From positions 310,001 to 374,000 of the forward strand of contig NZ_JAALDK010000002.1 in the NCBI RefSeq assembly GCF_013366925.1: a stretch of 64,000 bases of DNA. Direction: 5' to 3'. Below, in pieces: positions 1 through 8,652 of the stretch. Position 1 is the stretch's first letter, and every line of letters starts with the position of its first letter. The notes beneath the pieces were generated by a model. That model searched no databases and was not told where the DNA came from. It was given only the letters and a program-made list of their open reading frames with translations. The translations under genes and the position numbers were made by a program. The DNA is from Paraburkholderia youngii (GTDB lineage: Bacteria; Pseudomonadota; Gammaproteobacteria; Burkholderiales; Burkholderiaceae).

Positions 1-331
1 TCCCGACGATTTCATCCGCGTACGGTTCCCAACGCGCGTACTTGAGGAAAGCGCTATTGACGAACACGAGCGCATCGTTGTCGAGTAACGCGGCGGGCAT
101 CGAAAGATTCGCAGCAAATGCGCGCAGATCGGGCAACTTGACTGCGCGTGCAACGCGTGGCGTCGTGCGGCGGGCACTGTAGGCCATCGCCAGCAGAAAT
201 GCGGCAAGGCATCCCGACAGTACAATCGCGACGTACAATAAACCACTATTACCGGGACCGTAGCCAAGTCGGGGCAACACTAGCGCGGCGACCGCACCAA
301 GAAGTATCGTGGCGAACAGATAAACCGACAT
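1..331 (-). CDS. Membrane protein with PAS-like region (partial)
   Basis: The gene runs off the left edge, so only the first 110 residues are visible. They begin with a hydrophobic segment at about residues 3-20 and a second at about 29-50, giving a two-helix membrane anchor with almost no periplasmic loop. After a basic linker (SARRTTPRVAR) comes a stretch with the look of the start of a PAS fold: MPAALLDND at about 79-87, then LVFVNSAFLKYARWEP. A sensor or signalling role is likely, but the output domain is outside the window. It is transcribed away from the neighbouring sensor kinase gene, with about 70 bp between the two starts, so a shared control region is possible. The start was chosen from the first ATG of the open frame. 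Confidence 0.6.
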   Translation of the reverse strand, partial: MSVYLFATILLGAVAALVLPRLGYGPGNSGLLYVAIVLSGCLAAFLLAMAYSARRTTPRVARAVKLPDLRAFAANLSMPAALLDNDALVFVNSAFLKYARWEPYADEIVG

Positions 332-404
332 GACATCTTCGCTCGGAAAAATACGATTACAGCTCGGTGACCGGGTTCGGTGCACGTTATTACTTCATTC
401 ACCC

Positions 405-2213
405 ATGAATACTGCCCGGTCTGAGGCCTCTTACCACTATCCGCTCTTTGCGAAGGTCTGTTCGCTGCTCGCCTGCATCGTCGGCTTGATCGCGCTGCTC
501 TATGTGAGTGGATATATGCAGGCCAAAGGAAACGAAGGATTCCGGCAGACCCTCTCTTCTCTCGACGAAGTCGCTCGTCTGCGAACAGCCGCCGCGAAAG
601 CACAGCCAGGCTCGCCAGGAAAGGCTCAAGCGCTAACTGAGCAGGCCGATTGGCTTGTCAGCAACGATACCCTACTGAACGACTGGAGGCAACGTGGCGC
701 TCCGACGAAAGAACTAGCTAGCGCACTCATAGCCGCGACTGCAGGGTCGACATCAGATAGTGCCCGCGGGCCGGATGCAAAAATTTCGGCACTACGTGCG
801 CTACGTTCGCAAGTCGCTTACCAGGCGCAAGTGCAAAAGGCCGTGCTCGGGCTGCTGCAGGGCGCAACCGCTTGCCTTCTGGTTCTTGGCATCGTTGCGC
901 TCGCAAGGGGTGCGCATCGCGCCTTTGTCACGCGACCAGCCGCGGCGCTGCAGGCGCTCGCGGAATCCGGGCAGACAATACCGCAAGGGGACGACGAAAT
1001 CGACCGGCTTTTAAAGCTTCAGGCGCAACTTGCCGTTCGACTGCGCACCGAGCAAAGCGAGTCGGCGCAACTCAAGCGAATCGTCGAAGACTACATTGCA
1101 TTTGCGGACCAATCGCTCGAGCTGCTTCACCACATCTGCGCGCAGCTTGCCGAGCAAGAGCCATCGGGCCGCACACTCGAGGCGCTGTTGCAGCGTCTCG
1201 TCGGTGTGTTGCGCGCCCAACGTATTGCGCTGGTGGTCACCGAATCGACGGCCCAGCTGCTCGATATCGATCCCGTCGTAGCGCCGAACGGCGACGTGCC
1301 GCAGATCGTCAAGGCACGCGTCACGAACGAACTGATGACGCTTGCGGGCAACTATACGTCTTCTTTGCTCAATGACGGCGGGGTGTCGCCCCCGGTGCTC
1401 GCCGCCCCGGTACGCGTGCCGCTCGCAACCTATGGGGTGCTGATCGCGGAGGGCGAGCCGGACACGCGCTTCGAGCAGCGGCATCTGTATCTGCTCGAAA
1501 CGATCGCCAGCGTGCTCGCACACGCGATCTCCAATGTCAGCCGCGATGTGCGCGACCGGCGTATGGCGCTTTTCGAGGAACGCAATGCCATTGCGCGCGA
1601 GTTGCATGACTCGCTCGCGCAATCGCTCTCATATATGAAGATCCAGCTCGCGCGGCTGCAAGCCGTGCTGCCGCCTCAGCTCTCGCAGAGCGATGTCGCC
1701 GAAATCGCGCGCGCGATTCGCGAGGGCATCGACAGCGCCTACCGGCAGCTGCGCGAATTGCTCACGACCTTCCGCGCGCCGATGCATGCGCACGGTCTTG
1801 CGTCCACGCTCGAGGAGCTTGCCGAAGAATTCGGATCGCGCAGTGAGGTACAAATCTCGATTGACAATCGTGTGCCGCGTATGCGTCTCTCAGTCAACGA
1901 GGAAATGCATGTCGTGCAGATCGTGCGTGAAGCGCTGACAAATGTAATCCGTCATGCGCGCGCCACGACGGCGCAGGTGCAACTCATGTCGGACGGACTC
2001 ACGATGACGGTGACGATCGAGGACGATGGCAAAGGTGTCACCCGCTCACGGGGCGACGAACATCACTACGGCCTCGCAATCATGCGCGAGCGAGCCCGCA
2101 GCCTCGGTGGACGTCTGGAACTGAAGCCCGCCGAACGCGGCTCGCGCGTGGTATTGAACTTCATCCCCGCAGCGCACAAGGCTCGCGCCGTCAGTGGTGC
2201 CGGTGTCCGTTAG
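405..2213 (+). CDS. NarX-type sensor histidine kinase
   Basis: This 602-residue protein is an inner-membrane histidine kinase of the NarX/HisKA_3 class. A first membrane helix lies at about residues 19-37 and a second at about 146-166, enclosing a periplasmic sensor of about 105 residues. A cytoplasmic linker and a GAF-like region (about 230-380) follow. The dimerisation motif is ARELHDSLAQSLS, with H401 as the expected phosphoryl acceptor. The C-terminal HATPase_c domain shows the N box (REALTNVIRHA) and G box (DDGKG). An upstream in-frame start at 330 would add 25 residues without hydrophobic character, so the ATG at 405 is preferred. The response regulator gene follows 366 bp downstream on the same strand and is the probable partner. 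The ligand is unknown; nothing links it specifically to nitrate. Confidence 0.85.
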   Translation: MNTARSEASYHYPLFAKVCSLLACIVGLIALLYVSGYMQAKGNEGFRQTLSSLDEVARLRTAAAKAQPGSPGKAQALTEQADWLVSNDTLLNDWRQRGAPTKELASALIAATAGSTSDSARGPDAKISALRALRSQVAYQAQVQKAVLGLLQGATACLLVLGIVALARGAHRAFVTRPAAALQALAESGQTIPQGDDEIDRLLKLQAQLAVRLRTEQSESAQLKRIVEDYIAFADQSLELLHHICAQLAEQEPSGRTLEALLQRLVGVLRAQRIALVVTESTAQLLDIDPVVAPNGDVPQIVKARVTNELMTLAGNYTSSLLNDGGVSPPVLAAPVRVPLATYGVLIAEGEPDTRFEQRHLYLLETIASVLAHAISNVSRDVRDRRMALFEERNAIARELHDSLAQSLSYMKIQLARLQAVLPPQLSQSDVAEIARAIREGIDSAYRQLRELLTTFRAPMHAHGLASTLEELAEEFGSRSEVQISIDNRVPRMRLSVNEEMHVVQIVREALTNVIRHARATTAQVQLMSDGLTMTVTIEDDGKGVTRSRGDEHHYGLAIMRERARSLGGRLELKPAERGSRVVLNFIPAAHKARAVSGAGVR

Positions 2214-2579
2214 CGTAAATTCGTCAAGCTAACACTCCGGGAGTAGCTCAGGCTACTCACCAGGAGGTAGAGACCTGCACCGATCCATCAAAAAATCCTC
2301 TTCCGCAGCCACGAAGGGTATTGCCGACGTGCTTTCTATACCGCGTTAAATGGCGCCGTATCGTTGGGGTTGCGTCTAAGGAAAACCCGCAAAGCGTCAG
2401 CATCGGGCAGGAATCTATTTTTCCCATCGCGTCATGTTGCTAGAATGATTCAGGCATCAAGTCTGAACAATAAAAGCCTCTTCTCCATGTACTCGAGATC
2501 GCACTGCCGTGCGCATCGCAGTTGACGGAGCCAGGCCGATCTAGCTGGTCGATCTGGCATATGAGCCCAGGAAGAGCCG
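2214..2579. other. Intergenic region between sensor kinase and regulator
   Basis: No gene is supported in this 366-base stretch. It contains a perfect 7-bp inverted repeat just after the kinase stop codon (listed separately) and an AT-richer part near 2405-2480. TAGAAT at 2441-2446 could serve as a -10 box for the regulator gene, but no good -35 hexamer stands at the right distance. The regulator may therefore have its own promoter rather than depend on read-through. Confidence 0.4.
2241..2258. repeat. Perfect 7-4-7 inverted repeat
   Basis: GAGTAGC TCAG GCTACTC forms a perfect palindrome 27 bp after the sensor kinase stop codon. No run of T follows on either strand, so it is a poor intrinsic terminator. 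It could be an operator, or an RNA hairpin separating the kinase and regulator messages. The arms face the wrong way for a classical NarL 7-2-7 site. Confidence 0.4.
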
Positions 2580-3233
2580 ATGGTCACTAACACAGTACTT
2601 CTGATCGACGATCACGCGTTGTTTCGAAAGGGAGTCGCGCAACTCATTCAGATGAATCCCGCCTTCGAAGTGGTGGGCGAAGCGATTTCCGGAGAAGACG
2701 GCGTTGAGATGGCCGTGCGCCTGAAGCCGGACGTCATCCTGATCGACCTGAACATGCCGCGCATGAACGGGATCGAAACGTTGGACCGCATGCGCGAAGC
2801 CGGCGTCGAAGCGCGTTTCATCATGCTGACGGTGTCGGATAACGAGCGCGACGTGGTGGCCGCGTTGCGCGCCGGCGCGCATGGCTATTTGCTAAAGGAC
2901 ATGGACCCCGAGGACTTGTGCCTCTCGCTCGAAAAGGCGCTCAGGGGATCTGCCGTTCTCAGCGAGTCGGTGACGGGCGCGCTGGTTCATGCATTGTCGG
3001 GTGGCCAGCGCCTTCCTGTCACACAGAACGAGCTGACCGCGCGCGAGCTCGAGGTCTTCGACTTTCTGGTTGCCGGCCTGAGTAATAAGGCCATCGCGCG
3101 CAAACTCGATATCAGCGTCGGCACCGTGAAAGTTCATGTTAAGCACGTGCTGCGGAAGCTCGATCTTCACTCCCGGCTCGAGGCCGTGCTCTGGCAGCGG
3201 GAACACGGCGCGCGCGCGCACTCTTATTCATGA
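2580..3233 (+). CDS. NarL/FixJ-type response regulator
   Basis: This 217-residue protein has an N-terminal receiver domain with the acidic pair D10-D11, phospho-acceptor D56 in LIDLNMP, and the conserved lysine in YLLKDM near residue 106. A C-terminal LuxR-type helix-turn-helix lies at about 150-208 (LTARELEVFDFL, then GTVKVHVKHVLRKL). It should bind DNA when phosphorylated by the kinase encoded upstream. The start has a good AGGAAG ribosome binding site. It is a close paralogue of the regulator at 31458-32117: both share LLIDDHALFRK, TVSDNERDV and the entire recognition helix. The two may therefore recognise related DNA sites. Confidence 0.9.
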   Translation: MVTNTVLLIDDHALFRKGVAQLIQMNPAFEVVGEAISGEDGVEMAVRLKPDVILIDLNMPRMNGIETLDRMREAGVEARFIMLTVSDNERDVVAALRAGAHGYLLKDMDPEDLCLSLEKALRGSAVLSESVTGALVHALSGGQRLPVTQNELTARELEVFDFLVAGLSNKAIARKLDISVGTVKVHVKHVLRKLDLHSRLEAVLWQREHGARAHSYS

Positions 3234-3239
3234 TGGCGC

Positions 3240-3261
3240 GGCGCGGCTTGAAACCCGCGCC
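3240..3261. terminator. GC-rich hairpin between convergent genes
   Basis: GGCGCGG and CCGCGCC form a 7-bp stem around an 8-base loop, directly after the regulator stop codon and before the convergent phosphatase gene end. There is no T-run after it on either strand, so it is at best a weak or Rho-assisted terminator. Confidence 0.3.
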
Positions 3262-3293
3262 GGCACATCGAGCTGTCACGCGCCTCGTTGAAT

Positions 3294-4061
3294 TCAATTC
3301 GGCTGCTGCGCTTGCATCGCCCGCATAGGGATTCTCTGATCAGCATGAGTAGCACTATGCCCCCTGTGAAGACCGCCGAGCAAATCCGTCAGCTCGCCGA
3401 TGCGGTGAATGACGCGCAAGCAAGGCAACTCCGATACCGGGTGATTGTGGCTGTATCCGTAGCTGACGCACACCATCGGCATATTGGCCGCCTGTGCCGC
3501 GAGCGCATCCGTCACGCAATCGCCAACGAATAGCGTATGGGTCGGGTCGACGCCGAGCGCTTCGCACGCCTGCAGGAGTGGCTCGGGATCGGGCTTACGC
3601 GGCAAGCGGGCATTTGCATCGACCACCATGTCGAACCATGCATGCAAGCCGAAACGCCATATCAGCGGATCGACGAAGCGCGACTCCGAGTCGGTGACGA
3701 GGCCCAGCTTGAGACCCATCTTCCGCAAGCTGTCGAGCGTCGCTTCCGCGCCCGGGTAAAACTCGCTCAACTGGTTCTTATCGCGGCAGATCTGATGATA
3801 GGACGCCTCATAGCGGCGCAGGACCAGATCCAGTGTGGCGGGGCGCGCATCGATGCCGAGCAGCGTCAGCGCGCGATCGACGAGGATCTCTGAACCACCG
3901 CCTATCAACGTTTGCGCGACGCCAGGCGCGAGCAGGGGAAAACCGTTCTCGGCGAGTGCCCGGTTGAGCGCGTTGCCGATATCGGGCGACGTATGCAACA
4001 GCGTGCCATCGAGATCGAATAGCACGGCATCGATCGGCATATTGCGCGGCATGACTTGCAT
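3294..4061 (-). CDS. gph: HAD-family phosphatase, phosphoglycolate phosphatase-like
   Basis: This 255-residue HAD-superfamily hydrolase resembles phosphoglycolate phosphatase (Gph/CbbZ). Motif I is FDLDGTLLHTSPD with the nucleophile Asp; motif II lies near LVTDS; a lysine precedes PDPEPL (motif III); motif IV is FVGDCVTDALAA. A helical cap domain lies at about residues 20-95. The chosen ATG has an AGGAGA site 7 bases upstream; a longer in-frame start would reach into the kinase gene. It is the last gene of an operon with the FBPase-like protein and phosphoribulokinase. In autotrophs CbbZ removes 2-phosphoglycolate, but with no Rubisco nearby the real substrate is uncertain. Another sugar phosphate, possibly ribulose bisphosphate, is conceivable. 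Confidence 0.85.
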   Translation of the reverse strand: MQVMPRNMPIDAVLFDLDGTLLHTSPDIGNALNRALAENGFPLLAPGVAQTLIGGGSEILVDRALTLLGIDARPATLDLVLRRYEASYHQICRDKNQLSEFYPGAEATLDSLRKMGLKLGLVTDSESRFVDPLIWRFGLHAWFDMVVDANARLPRKPDPEPLLQACEALGVDPTHTLFVGDCVTDALAAQAANMPMVCVSYGYSHNHPVSELPCLRVIHRIGELTDLLGGLHRGHSATHADQRIPMRAMQAQQPN

Positions 4062-4105
4062 GTTCGTGTCTCCTGTCTGGTGAGTACAAGTGTTCCGGCG
4101 GATGG

Positions 4106-4978
4106 TCACAATGCCCGTTTCTGGCGGTCGATCATCTGCAGGATCATAGGGGTGAAGATCAATTGCATCGCAAGTCCCATCTTGCCGCCCGGAACGACGA
4201 TGACATTGGGCCGGCTCATGAACGAGTCATGCAGCATGGTGAGTAGATAAGGAAAGTCGATGCCCTTCGGATTGGCAAAGCGGATGACAACGAAGCTCTC
4301 GTCGGCGCTTGGTATGTCGCGGGCTGCAAACGGATTCGACGTGTCCACGGTCGGCACGCGCTGGAAGTTCACGTGCGTTCTGCTGAACTGAGGGCAGATA
4401 TGGTGAGCATAGTCCGGCATGCGCCGCAGGATCGTATCCATGACAGCCTCCCGCGAATAGCCGCGCAGCGCCTCGTCCCGATGAAGCTTCTGTATCCATT
4501 CCAGATTGATGATGGGGACGACCCCCACCAGCAGGTCCGTATGTTGTGCGACGTCGATGCCACGGCCGATAAAGCCGCCATGCAGCCCCTCGTAGAAAAG
4601 CAGATCGGTGGGCGGCTCGATGTCTGTCCACGGCGAGAACGTACCGGGGTCCACACCATACGGCGCAGCCTGGGCGTCGTCATGGAGGTATTTACGCAAC
4701 CTCCCCCGCCCCGTCGCCGAATACTCACGAAACAATTCCGCGAGTTCCTGCAGCAGATTCGCCTCAGGGCCGAAGTGGCTGAACTGGTGACGGTTTTCCT
4801 CTGCGGCTTTCATTGCAGACTGCATGCCCGCGCGGTCGAAGCGATGAAATGCGTCGCCCTCCACGATCTGCACGTTCAGCTTTTCGCGGCGGAAAATGTG
4901 CTGAAAACTGTTCATGACAGTCGTGGTACCGGCACCGCTCGACCCCGTTACCGCAACGATTGGATGTTTGATCGACAT
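4106..4978 (-). CDS. prkB: Phosphoribulokinase
   Basis: This 290-residue protein matches the proteobacterial class of phosphoribulokinase, which makes ribulose-1,5-bisphosphate from ribulose-5-phosphate and ATP. The P-loop is GSSGAGTTT at residues 12-20. The catalytic segment GDAFHRFDR places D42, H45 and R49 exactly as in characterised enzymes, and K164, R167, D168 and R172 in the QKLHRDEALR segment are intact. The gene sits 14 bp after the FBPase-like gene and 44 bp before the HAD phosphatase, with a GGAGC ribosome site. No Rubisco genes are in the window. In Methylobacterium/Methylorubrum extorquens, PRK is needed for methylotrophy because RuBP activates the serine-cycle regulator QscR. 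The neighbouring LysR genes and serine-cycle operon make the same role likely here. Confidence 0.95.
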   Translation of the reverse strand: MSIKHPIVAVTGSSGAGTTTVMNSFQHIFRREKLNVQIVEGDAFHRFDRAGMQSAMKAAEENRHQFSHFGPEANLLQELAELFREYSATGRGRLRKYLHDDAQAAPYGVDPGTFSPWTDIEPPTDLLFYEGLHGGFIGRGIDVAQHTDLLVGVVPIINLEWIQKLHRDEALRGYSREAVMDTILRRMPDYAHHICPQFSRTHVNFQRVPTVDTSNPFAARDIPSADESFVVIRFANPKGIDFPYLLTMLHDSFMSRPNVIVVPGGKMGLAMQLIFTPMILQMIDRQKRAL

Positions 4979-4992
4979 GCTCCAACCCCCAT

Positions 4993-6141
4993 CTACACGC
5001 GTGCTTCCGGGCGAAACAGGGAGCGCTCGTTGAAAAGCGGTGACGTGAATGGCGTGTCCTCGCCCCGATCGTGTTCCCAGTGGTATCGCTCGATACGCTC
5101 GACTTCACCCTGGCTGCCGACGAATAGCGGCGTGAGTGCATGCGCATCGGCGTCGACATCGAATATCCGTGCACGCCCCGAGCTGGCAAGTCCGCCCGCC
5201 TGTTTGAGGATCCAGGCGAGCGACTGCGCCTGATATAACAACGGTTGACGTGTCGCACTGGGCCCCCGGCGCCTTTCGCACGGGAAAAGACACAGGCCGC
5301 CGCGCATCAGCGTGTGGTGCGCATCGGCCGCCAACGAATCGTTCCAGCGTGTGTCGAAATCGCGCTGGCGCACACCCGCGCTTCCGTCACGGCACTCGTT
5401 CACATAACGCTGCACAGGCCGCTCCCACGAGCGCTCATTGCTGCAATCGATGGCGACCACAGGGCCTTGTTCGGGGATGCGCATTGCGTGATGCGTCAAC
5501 ATGAATTCGCCCCGTTGACGGCAAAGCGTGAACCCATGGGTGCCGCGCCCGACGGTGATCACCAGCATCGTGGAAGGACCATAGAGAGCGTAGCCAGCGG
5601 CAATCTGCTTCGTGCCGACGATCTCGCAGTCACCGTCATGGCTTCGCGCCTCTGTCTGCCGTATCGAGAATACGGTTCCGAGCGCAACGTTCGATTCGAT
5701 ATTGGCCACACTATCGAGCGGACTGGCAAACAGGACATATGGCCCTGCAACCGCAGGATGCCGCGCCTGCGCGCAATGCAGCACAATGCCCGCTTTCTGC
5801 GTCCTGCACTCGCTCGACGCGATGAAGGCTTCCTTCGCGGCATCACGGCACGACCCGCTATCTGGCGAGGCGCTCGCCACCTTCAGCGTCTGCGAATCGA
5901 CGATCGTACCCTGTGCGATACGCGCCGCAATGATTTTCGCCGCTTGCGCAATGCCCTGAAGAACGTTACGCAGCGAGACGGCATGCGGATCCTGCTCGAC
6001 GGCAAGCGCTTGCTCGCGGCCGGTGCCGAGGTGGGCCGCAAGAAAAACCGGCAGCGTCGGTTGGGTCACGATCGCCGCGGTACGTCGATTTCCTGCGCCA
6101 ACCGCCTGCGCATGCTCAGCTGATTCAATTCGTGCATTCAT
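4993..6141 (-). CDS. FBPase class I homologue with altered metal-binding site
   Basis: The 382-residue protein aligns along its length with class I fructose-1,6-bisphosphatase: [37 protein letters not shown] and EVERIERYH are all recognisable. Key catalytic positions differ, however. The metal-binding DPLDGSS motif reads SPLDSVA, with S140 replacing the first Asp while D143 remains. The metal-binding Glu of the LLYE motif is Q304. One of the paired glutamates of the SEE motif is also lost (SSE, E111). The NEG substrate segment reads DCS. The frame is intact and the GAGG ribosome site is good, so this is not a simple pseudogene. It leads the prk-gph operon. Loss of catalysis, a changed substrate or a regulatory role are all possible. 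Confidence 0.8.
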   Translation of the reverse strand: MNARIESAEHAQAVGAGNRRTAAIVTQPTLPVFLAAHLGTGREQALAVEQDPHAVSLRNVLQGIAQAAKIIAARIAQGTIVDSQTLKVASASPDSGSCRDAAKEAFIASSECRTQKAGIVLHCAQARHPAVAGPYVLFASPLDSVANIESNVALGTVFSIRQTEARSHDGDCEIVGTKQIAAGYALYGPSTMLVITVGRGTHGFTLCRQRGEFMLTHHAMRIPEQGPVVAIDCSNERSWERPVQRYVNECRDGSAGVRQRDFDTRWNDSLAADAHHTLMRGGLCLFPCERRRGPSATRQPLLYQAQSLAWILKQAGGLASSGRARIFDVDADAHALTPLFVGSQGEVERIERYHWEHDRGEDTPFTSPLFNERSLFRPEARV

Positions 6142-6236
6142 CGCTACCTCGATCGTCCATTGCTCGCCAGGACTGCTGACTAGAACGGTAAGCCAGCGCG
6201 TACTCGGGGAAAACTCAAATGTTTTTACTTGCGTTT

Positions 6237-6249
6237 TAAGCGATGCTTA
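6237..6249. promoter_or_regulatory. LysR-type T-N11-A palindrome
   Basis: TAAGC GAT GCTTA is a perfect T-N11-A dyad of the type bound by CbbR/QscR-like LysR regulators. It lies 25 bp upstream of the LysR start at 6275, in the 133-bp gap shared with the divergent FBPase-like/prk operon. It could serve both autoregulation and activation of that operon. Confidence 0.55.
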
Positions 6250-6274
6250 TCTGTCGCATCCAGGAGTGCCGATC

Positions 6275-7246
6275 ATGCTCAATCTCCTTCGCAATCTCAC
6301 GCTACGTCAGTTGCAGATCTTCTCTGCCGCCTCTCAATACGAGAGCTTCGCCCGCGCCGCGGAAACCCTGCACCTGACCCAACCCGCCGTCTCAATGCAG
6401 ATCAAGCAGCTCGAAGAGGCGATTGGAGTGCCTCTATTCGAGCGCATCGGCAGGCGCATTGCCCTGACCGAAGCGGGTATGACGCTTTCTCACCACGCAA
6501 AGCGGATTCTCGGTGACATCAAGGATGCCGAAGATGCGATGCGTTGCCTTTCATCGGCGGATGGCGGCAATATCTCCATCGGAATCGTCAGCACGGCCCG
6601 CTATTTCATTCCTCGCCAGATTGCGCGCTATGTGGAACGTCAACCCAAGGTCGATATCAGCTTTTCAATCGGCAAGCGTGATGTACTGCTGCGCCAGTTA
6701 CAGGACAATGAGATCGACCTCGCCGTCATGGGCCGGCCTCCCGTCGAGCTCGATGCGCACAGCGAGCCGCTCGCGTACAACCCGCATGTCGTCGTCGCGA
6801 GCACGAATCATCCTTTTATCGACGCCGCATGCTTCGACTTGCACGAAATGCGCAGCGAGACGTTTCTGATGCGTGAGCCAGGTTCCGATACGGAGGGCGT
6901 CGCGAGCGAAATGTTTCGCCATCATCTTTTCACTCCGGCCCGCACCCTCACCTGCGACAGCGACGAAACAATCAAGCAGGCGGTGGCTGCTGGCATCGGC
7001 GTCAGTGTGTTGCCGCTGCATACGTTACGGCTCGAACTGCTGACAGGCGAAGTGTCAGTCCTGCATGTCAACGGCACGCCCATTAACCGTGTGTGGCACG
7101 TGGTTCACATGAACGCGAAGCGGATGTCTCCGACCTGCGTGGCCTTCCGCCGTTTCTTGATCGAGAAGTCGGGTGCGTGGCTCGAAGGCCAGTTCGCCGA
7201 CCTCACCCCTATGGACCCGGCCGCCCGCCCCTTCGTGCAGATATGA
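6275..7246 (+). CDS. LysR regulator, CbbR/QscR type
   Basis: This 323-residue LysR-family regulator has a winged helix-turn-helix at about residues 8-67 (LTLRQLQIF, SFARAAETLHLTQPAVSMQIKQLEE). The effector-binding domain follows at about 95-300, with IGIVSTARYFIPRQIARY and LAVMGRPP typical of the CbbR branch. The ATG at 6275 has a GGAG site and starts at the usual LysR position; the open frame extends further upstream without homology. It is divergent from the FBPase-like/prk/gph operon, with a T-N11-A site between them. CbbR-type proteins respond to metabolites such as RuBP, phosphoenolpyruvate or NADPH. This one probably controls the prk operon. Confidence 0.88.
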   Translation: MLNLLRNLTLRQLQIFSAASQYESFARAAETLHLTQPAVSMQIKQLEEAIGVPLFERIGRRIALTEAGMTLSHHAKRILGDIKDAEDAMRCLSSADGGNISIGIVSTARYFIPRQIARYVERQPKVDISFSIGKRDVLLRQLQDNEIDLAVMGRPPVELDAHSEPLAYNPHVVVASTNHPFIDAACFDLHEMRSETFLMREPGSDTEGVASEMFRHHLFTPARTLTCDSDETIKQAVAAGIGVSVLPLHTLRLELLTGEVSVLHVNGTPINRVWHVVHMNAKRMSPTCVAFRRFLIEKSGAWLEGQFADLTPMDPAARPFVQI

Positions 7247-7275
7247 CGCACAAACCAGGCGAGCCGAAGTGCCGC

Positions 7276-7689
7276 TTACGGCCATCGTATGGTGCGCTCG
7301 ATAGTCACGCCGACAGCCTTCACGTTTGCGAACTTCGCTGGCTTCGCAATTGAAATGCGCACCCAATGCGCGTTGAAATCGGCCAATAGCATCTGCGCAA
7401 TCGACTCTGCCAGCGCCTCCAGCAATTTCACCCTATGGTTCACGAGTTGCAATTGCAGCGCCTCATGAACCTTGCCGTAGTCGATCGTGTCGGCAATAGC
7501 GTCCGTATCGCATGCGTGGCTATGCGGCACTCCGGCCCACAAGTCGATTCGCACGGGTTGCAGCGCAGTCAGTTCGTCGGGATCTATCCCGATGACGGTA
7601 TCGCCCTGAAAGCCTTCGATGAAGATCATGTCCATCCCCGACGAAGCGAGGTAGGGTCTCGCCGCGAGGTTTTTGTCGATCATATTCAT
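7276..7689 (-). CDS. folB: Dihydroneopterin aldolase-like protein
   Basis: The 137-residue protein belongs to the FolB family, which converts 7,8-dihydroneopterin to hydroxymethyl-dihydropterin in folate or methanopterin synthesis. Visible family features are FIEGFQGDTVIGID near residue 23, IDLWAGVPHSHA, DTIDYGKVHEAL, LLEALAESIAQ and the lysine-containing ISIAKPAKF. It follows the LysR gene by 39 bp on the same strand, with an AAGGAAA ribosome site, so the two probably form an operon. The cluster depends on tetrahydrofolate C1 carriers, so a dedicated extra FolB may raise pterin supply during growth on C1 substrates. Whether the product feeds folate or tetrahydromethanopterin cannot be told from the sequence. 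Confidence 0.85.
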   Translation of the reverse strand: MNMIDKNLAARPYLASSGMDMIFIEGFQGDTVIGIDPDELTALQPVRIDLWAGVPHSHACDTDAIADTIDYGKVHEALQLQLVNHRVKLLEALAESIAQMLLADFNAHWVRISIAKPAKFANVKAVGVTIERTIRWP

Positions 7690-7728
7690 GTGGTTTCCTT
7701 TTCGCTATGGTCGCGGGAGCTCCGGGGC

Positions 7729-8652
7729 CTAGGCTTGCATTGCGACGCGCTCGCCCGCCTCTTGCGCCCCGCTCATCAGGCTCTCCCTGAACGCGGACGC
7801 GGCTGAAGAAAGCTGCTTGGATTCTCTGTGCACCAGATACAAATACCGGAGGATCGGAAAGTTCTCGACGTCAAGCACCTTCAGTCGCAAGGTTTCCAAT
7901 TCGGCCATTATCGTTGCGAGCGCGACGACAGACAGTCCCATTCCCGCCTGCACGGCCCATTTGATGGCCTCATTGCTGCTCACTTCCATCCCGGGCCGCA
8001 AATTGATGCGATGCTCGGCAAAGAAGCGCTCTACCGCGCGGCGGGTTCCCGAACCCGACTCACGCATGAGAAAGGTTTCGCGTTCGATCGTGCTCAACGC
8101 GATGCGGCGCTCCCGTGCGAGCGCGTGATCGGGTGGCGCGATCATCACAAGCGGATTGCTCGCCACATGCACAGCGACCAGACCCTGTCCTTCAGGCGGG
8201 GCCCCCATGATCGCGACGTCCGTTTCGTTGGTAGCGAGCTCGTTGAGAACACACTCCCGATTCCCGACCGAGAGGCTCACCGTCACGCCAGGAAACGCGC
8301 GAGTAAATTTCGCGATCAACTGCAGTGCTAGCGGGTTGGCGGTGCCACTAACCAGGGACACTTTCAGCTTTCCTTGCTTCGTGTCGCGCAACTGGTCGAG
8401 CGACTCTTCGAGGACGGACAGTTGCTGTTGAAGCAGCCGCGTATGGTTGTAAAGCTCCTTGCCGGCCGCGGTCAGAAACACCTGTCTGCCGACCTGTTCG
8501 AACAGCGGCATACCGACGATCGCTTCGAGCTGCTTCAATTGCGACGAAACGCCTGGCTGAGTCAGGTGAAGCTCCCTGGCTGCGCGCGAAAAGCTCAGAT
8601 GCCGCGCGCTCGCTTCGAATACCTGTAACTGGCGCAAAGTCAGATGCAGCAT
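7729..8652 (-). CDS. LysR regulator of serine-cycle operon, QscR/CbbR-like
   Basis: This 307-residue LysR protein has the helix-turn-helix at about residues 2-60 (LTLRQLQVFE, SFSRAARELHLTQPGVSSQLKQLE) and a CbbR-like effector domain (LSVGNRECVLNEL, DVAIMGAPPEG, MGLSVVAL). The start at 8652 has an AAGGAA site; a longer frame adds 19 residues without family match. It is divergently transcribed from glyA and the serine-cycle genes, the arrangement expected of QscR, the LysR regulator of serine-cycle operons in Methylobacterium. A TTA-N9-TAA dyad lies between them. It is a paralogue of the LysR at 6275-7246. RuBP made by the nearby phosphoribulokinase is the most likely effector, by analogy. Confidence 0.88.
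   Translation of the reverse strand: MLHLTLRQLQVFEASARHLSFSRAARELHLTQPGVSSQLKQLEAIVGMPLFEQVGRQVFLTAAGKELYNHTRLLQQQLSVLEESLDQLRDTKQGKLKVSLVSGTANPLALQLIAKFTRAFPGVTVSLSVGNRECVLNELATNETDVAIMGAPPEGQGLVAVHVASNPLVMIAPPDHALARERRIALSTIERETFLMRESGSGTRRAVERFFAEHRINLRPGMEVSSNEAIKWAVQAGMGLSVVALATIMAELETLRLKVLDVENFPILRYLYLVHRESKQLSSAASAFRESLMSGAQEAGERVAMQA

Noticed and set aside
2241..2258. NarL heptamer 7-2-7 binding site
   Set aside because: The inverted repeat arms read outward and do not fit the NarL consensus arrangement, so only an unspecific palindrome is reported.
3294..6141. Calvin-cycle (cbb) operon for autotrophy
   Set aside because: No Rubisco, and the FBPase homologue lacks key metal ligands; a regulatory role of PRK is more consistent with the neighbours.
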